NCBI GenBank assembly: GCA_035079385.1 | Contig: JAVHKY010000004.1 | Coordinates: 16,399,001-16,463,000 of the forward strand | Reading direction: 5' to 3' | Origin: Aspidiotus rigidus | Lineage: Eukaryota > Arthropoda > Insecta > Hemiptera > Diaspididae | Length of the DNA: 64,000 nucleotides | Shown here: positions 60,859-64,000 of the stretch, in pieces | How positions within the stretch are numbered: position 1 is the stretch's first letter | Layout of the letters: every line of letters starts with the position of its first letter | The notes under the pieces: generated by a model | Told to the model about the DNA's origin: nothing | The model's database searches: none | The model's input: only the letters and a program-made list of their open reading frames with translations | Translations under genes and position numbers: made by a program

Positions 60859-62223
60859 ATGTCTTCGACTGAGGACTTTAATTACCAACGGTACCTAGTC
60901 AGAAATGACGAGGAGCTTTCTAAAAACTACCTCATTGTTAGCGACAAGGAGAGAAGAGATGCGTGCAGCATTAGATTACGGTGGAAGAATGGAAAATATT
61001 TTTATTATCCACCCAATAATTTGTTCGCCACGCAAACAAAGTTAGACGAGATATTAATGGACCACGAAGAGCCGTCCCTCGAGTGGCCTGTTTACCCTAT
61101 TTATAAAATTATTTTATTTTTGGCTCTGCCCGCACATATTACAAATTATAGGCTTAACGTTTCGGCTGACCCGCAGCCTTCATCAGAAGCTAAAAACGTA
61201 CATTTTCAAGCGAGTAAGTAGTGTAGGTACAATAATATAGAATGAAATTCTAATACTTATACTCTTACTTTTTGTTCTCGTCAATTTTAATTAAAAAGTC
61301 CCTCGCAATATATTCAAAATCATGGAAAACCTAGAACTTCTTATGGGCTCTGTGTTTGAATCCATGTTCCAAGAATTGAAATTTGAAAAAAAGTTAAACG
61401 AGGAACGCAGGGAACCTGTTTTATGAGTCAAATGGGATTTGGTATTGAAAATTCAAGGAAGCCTAGACCTAGATGAAGCTAGTATAAAGAAGGCCTCGAC
61501 CTACTATAAGCCTAGTATAATATAGTTTGAGAGTCTAAATTTTTCTCGAATCTCCAACTATATATGATAGCTTGAGAGTCGAAATTTTTCCAAGTTTTTT
61601 GCTGGACGGCGCACGGCGAATCTCTCAAAAAGCCGCCCATAAAACAGGTTCCCTGTTAAAAGAAATTTCAGTCTCGATTTATTGTAAAACATAGCTGCGG
61701 GATAGTTATTTCATGATTATTGTCGTACTTATTATTTTTTTTTCTATGTTTCAGCGAAACTTGCTACAGCGCGCCGGTTAGAGAAAATTGCAGCAGCTGA
61801 GCTCATAAATGAGAGCGAGCAAGAAGATGAGGGCAGGTCTCGATCTCTTAATGTGAAGCGGTAATTATTACTTACACAATGTTATAAAAGTACTTGAGTA
61901 TCATGTAGGTACGTATATTTGGATTCATCATGAGAATTTTTCTTCCTTTAGTACGAAAGAAGTCAATAAGTCAAAAGAATCTCCAGCACCCAAGAAGTAA
62001 GTTATAATGTTATAAATTATACCCTTTTTGTTCAATTTTGATCCTGAGAGACCTACGATAGAAAAAATGGTACTTGATTAATTAATTGAAAATTCTTTTT
62101 TTTTTTTTCAGGGAAAGATCGTCGTTACCGCCTTTTCCAATCGCCGAGGAATTATCTCCCAACGAAACATTTCCGCCTGCTGATGATCCTTGTCCTTATA
62201 TCTTGGATATGAATGATTGGTAA
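60859..62223 (+). CDS. Small four-exon gene with exonised Penelope repeat
   Basis: Exons 60859-61213, 61755-61860, 61952-61996 and 62112-62223 are phase-consistent and give 205 codons. The ATG follows an acceptor. The N-terminus (ACSIRLRWKNGKYFYYPP, then HEEPSLEWPVYPIYKI) recalls the N-terminal part of insect proteins with a DUF4806-type architecture, often multicopy; this is from memory and weak. Residues about 83-113 are translated from an antisense Penelope terminal repeat. The rest is charged (ARRLEKIAAAELINESEQED, RSRSLNVKRTKEVNKSKES), suggesting a nuclear protein, and ends in PYILDMNDW. A shorter first exon ending before the repeat would also be possible. Function unknown. Confidence 0.6.
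61106..61196 (-). mobile_element. Solo Penelope terminal repeat, antisense within a coding exon
   Basis: Identical by eye over about 90 bases to the terminal repeat at 56988-57081, including the hammerhead-like motif (loop CGGGT). It has no neighbouring reverse transcriptase. It lies inside the first exon of the gene at 60859-62223 and is open in that gene's frame. Confidence 0.85.
61390..61662 (-). mobile_element. Minisatellite-bearing TIR element, copy 3 (short)
   Basis: Starts AGTTAAACGAGGAACGCAGG, then GGAACCTGTTTTATG and GGTATTGAAAATTCAAGGAAG as in copy 2. Only one or two diverged 45-bp units follow (around 61525-61590), then GGACGGCGCACGGCG and the end AAAACAGGTTCCCTGTTAAAA. It sits in intron 1 of the four-exon gene. 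It shows the family's ends without the expanded array. Confidence 0.75.
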
Positions 62224-62251
62224 TGCGCCTAAGAAAAAATTATTATAAATT

Positions 62252-62272
62252 TTTTTTTTTTTTTTTTTTTTT
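62252..62272. repeat. Poly(T) run after the four-exon gene
   Basis: About 20 consecutive T shortly after the stop codon. Simple repeat, possibly an antisense retroposon tail. Confidence 0.7.
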
Positions 62273-62429
62273 ACGAGCAATGCAGCTGCGCTAAGGGCTA
62301 TTTGCTCGGCAGATAGTTCTGCTTTTACAAAAACTTAGTATTTAATAAAGTAGAAAAATTGAAAACAAAATACATGAAAAAGAACCGAGATGAAACAAAA
62401 ATACAAAGGAAAACAAAAATATTCTTTTT

Positions 62430-64000
62430 TTTTTTTTTTTTTTGGTGTCATCGTTCGGAGTTAAACGTGGTTGTAAAAGTCAGTAGATCGTAAGTAAGTT
62501 AGAGTTGAGTCAATTGTTTCGGAGTTGTTATTGAGAGTTTGTTGTATATTAAAAGATCGGAGAGGCTGTAAAGTCGGGCAAGAGAAAAAGTGTTCAACTG
62601 TTAAATTGTCATCGAGACAGTGCGGACATGATGGTGGGCCAAGGTTTGTTAGAAGGTGAGTATGAGTAAGACGAGTGTGTCCCATTCTCAGTCGAGCTAA
62701 GATGACTTCCTCTCGTCTAGAATGTCTGTGGGATGAGGACCAAGAAGAGGGATTGGTTTTAATTGTTGTCAGTTAGATTTTTCCAAGAGGAAAGCCAAAG
62801 TTGGGAGATTAAGGAAGCGTAATATAGTTTTAGGTCTTTTGCCGGTGAGAGAATAGGGTCCGTTATTTTAGGAAGAGATGTTGCTTGTTTGGCTGCTTTA
62901 TCTACTGAGTCGTGAGGTGGAAAGTCAACGTGTCCAGGAATCCAACCCAGAGTGATATGAGAGTTTATTAATTTCGTAGTGTGGAGAGCCAAAAATATAC
63001 GTTGAATTAAGGGGTTAGTTGAGAAAGGATCCGCAATGGCTTGTAGAGACGAGAGGGAGTCAGTCAAAAGAAGGTATTTTTGTTCCGGTAGTAGTTGCGC
63101 AATTAGTGATATACAGGCAAGGATACCGTTTAATTCAGCTGTGTATACCGACGCTGAATTTCGTATGCGGTATGCCTCCATTTCGCCACCAATGGAGAAC
63201 GCGTAAGATGTTCTATGGCGATATTTTGAGCCATCTGTGAGACAAAGGGTATAACCTGCAAATTCGTCGATAAGTTTTGCAATATGTTTTCGATAAATTG
63301 AATTGCTGACTTTAGGGACTTCCGTAAGGTCTAGTCTGATATCAGGAATGGAGAAGAGCCATGGGGGGGTAGCTGTCAGGATAGGTGGAAGGGTTGAAAT
63401 TTTGAGATTACGAGCGAGAGATGTTTCTAAGCAAGTATGGATATGTTTCGTTGGTTGACGATTAAAAATTGGATTAATTTCAGAGATTAAAGATTTGTAA
63501 ACGGGGGAATTTGGAAATTGAGATATCGAAATAAGAAGATTCGAAGAGAGGGTGGATCGGCGAACAGATAGAGGTGGTTCCGCTGCCTCGGCACACAGAC
63601 TAAGGCTAGGGCTCGTTCTGAATGCTCCCAAAACCAGCCTAAGAGATGAGGAATGGATTGTGTCCAAAAGAGCTAAAGACGATTTATTGGCGAGATTGTA
63701 GATAGGGGCTCCATAGTCCAGTTGTGATCGGATTAAACCTTTGTACAGATTTAGGAGTAATTTTCGGTTGCAACCCAGTCGAGGGTGAGAAAGATATTTT
63801 AGGGTATTCATCGAGCGTAAACATTTGGCTTTTAGTAATTTGATGTGTGGAATCCAAGTTAGTTTTTGATCAAGTAAGAGTCCGAGAAATTTAATTGAAT
63901 CAGCGGTTTTAATTGGAAAATTTTGAAGATAAAGTGAGGGAGTTGATGGAGGAGACTTTTTTTTTTTATGGAAAATTATTAGGAATGTTTTGTTTTGGGA
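62430..64000 (-). pseudogene. LINE ORF2 C-terminal part: RT end, RNase H, zinc knuckle (5' part off window)
   Basis: Runs in from the right edge on the minus strand. It reads FLGLLLDQKLTWIPHIKLLK near 63900, then GLIRSQLDYGAPIYNLA. The RNase H domain follows with LTDGSK, NSASVYTAELNGI, LLLTDSLSSLQAI and GWIPGH plus HDSVDKAAK, the four acidic residues all present. After a frameshift near 62757 it continues RREEVILARLRMGHTRLTH and a CCHC-like knuckle (CPHC, then H and C). It ends with poly(A) at 62427-62443. A jockey/I-type non-LTR retrotransposon; the single frameshift makes this copy defective, but it is the youngest in the window. Confidence 0.88.

Noticed and set aside
1..64000. CRISPR arrays, bacterial operons, tRNA or rRNA genes
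   Set aside because: The tandem arrays are contiguous minisatellites without spacers, genes are intron-split, and no cloverleaf or rRNA segment was recognised by eye.

Overview
The window is nuclear DNA from an animal, almost certainly an insect. It is AT-rich, its genes are split by GT-AG introns, and the gene set (Nipped-B, SCPx, a CYP4 P450, a BACK-Kelch protein) and transposons (LINEs with RNase H, a Penelope-like element) fit an arthropod. A sap-feeding hemipteran such as a scale insect is a guess only; the sequence does not prove the order.

Layout. (1) 1-10741, minus strand: the N-terminal ~1,250 codons of Nipped-B/NIPBL, the cohesin loader. Its C-terminal HEAT-repeat part lies off the left edge. 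A 4.5-kb intron (2606-7112) holds a cluster of TGACGTCA palindromes and a minisatellite-bearing mobile element. (2) 10742-16100: AT-rich, no supported gene. (3) 17048-20205, plus: a complete nine-exon SCPx (peroxisomal 3-oxoacyl-CoA thiolase fused to SCP2), with an NRF-1-like palindrome in the upstream region. (4) 21890-35135, plus: a complete twelve-exon CYP4-type P450. Its 7.2-kb intron 10 holds an antisense single-exon BACK-Kelch gene and a thicket of long inverted repeats built from ~62-bp tandem units, plus two small hairpins and a nested short TIR element. (5) 35493-39176: a second giant inverted repeat, about 360 bp past the P450 stop, with ~152-bp tandem units in its arms. (6) 39.7-44.5 kb and 48.3-49.8 kb: decayed LINE fragments in both orientations. 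(7) 44.5-47.9 and 49.8-57 kb: mostly non-coding, with microsatellites, a second copy of the minisatellite element and weak orphan exons. (8) 56988-58306: a rearranged Penelope-like retroelement with GIY-YIG endonuclease and hammerhead-like termini. (9) 51665-59045, minus: at least two exons of an unidentified secreted protein. (10) 60859-62223, plus: a small four-exon nuclear-looking gene whose first exon reads through a Penelope terminal repeat; its intron 1 carries the third minisatellite element. (11) 62430-64000, minus: the best-preserved LINE, running off the right edge.

The genes are independent housekeeping or metabolic loci and do not form a pathway. The most unusual content is mobile DNA: two unrelated inverted-repeat elements that share a foldback architecture and sit in or next to the same P450, a three-copy element family with an expandable 45-bp core, and a Penelope terminus that appears to have become coding sequence. 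All exon boundaries were inferred by eye from splice sites, reading phase and remembered family conservation; no alignment was run.
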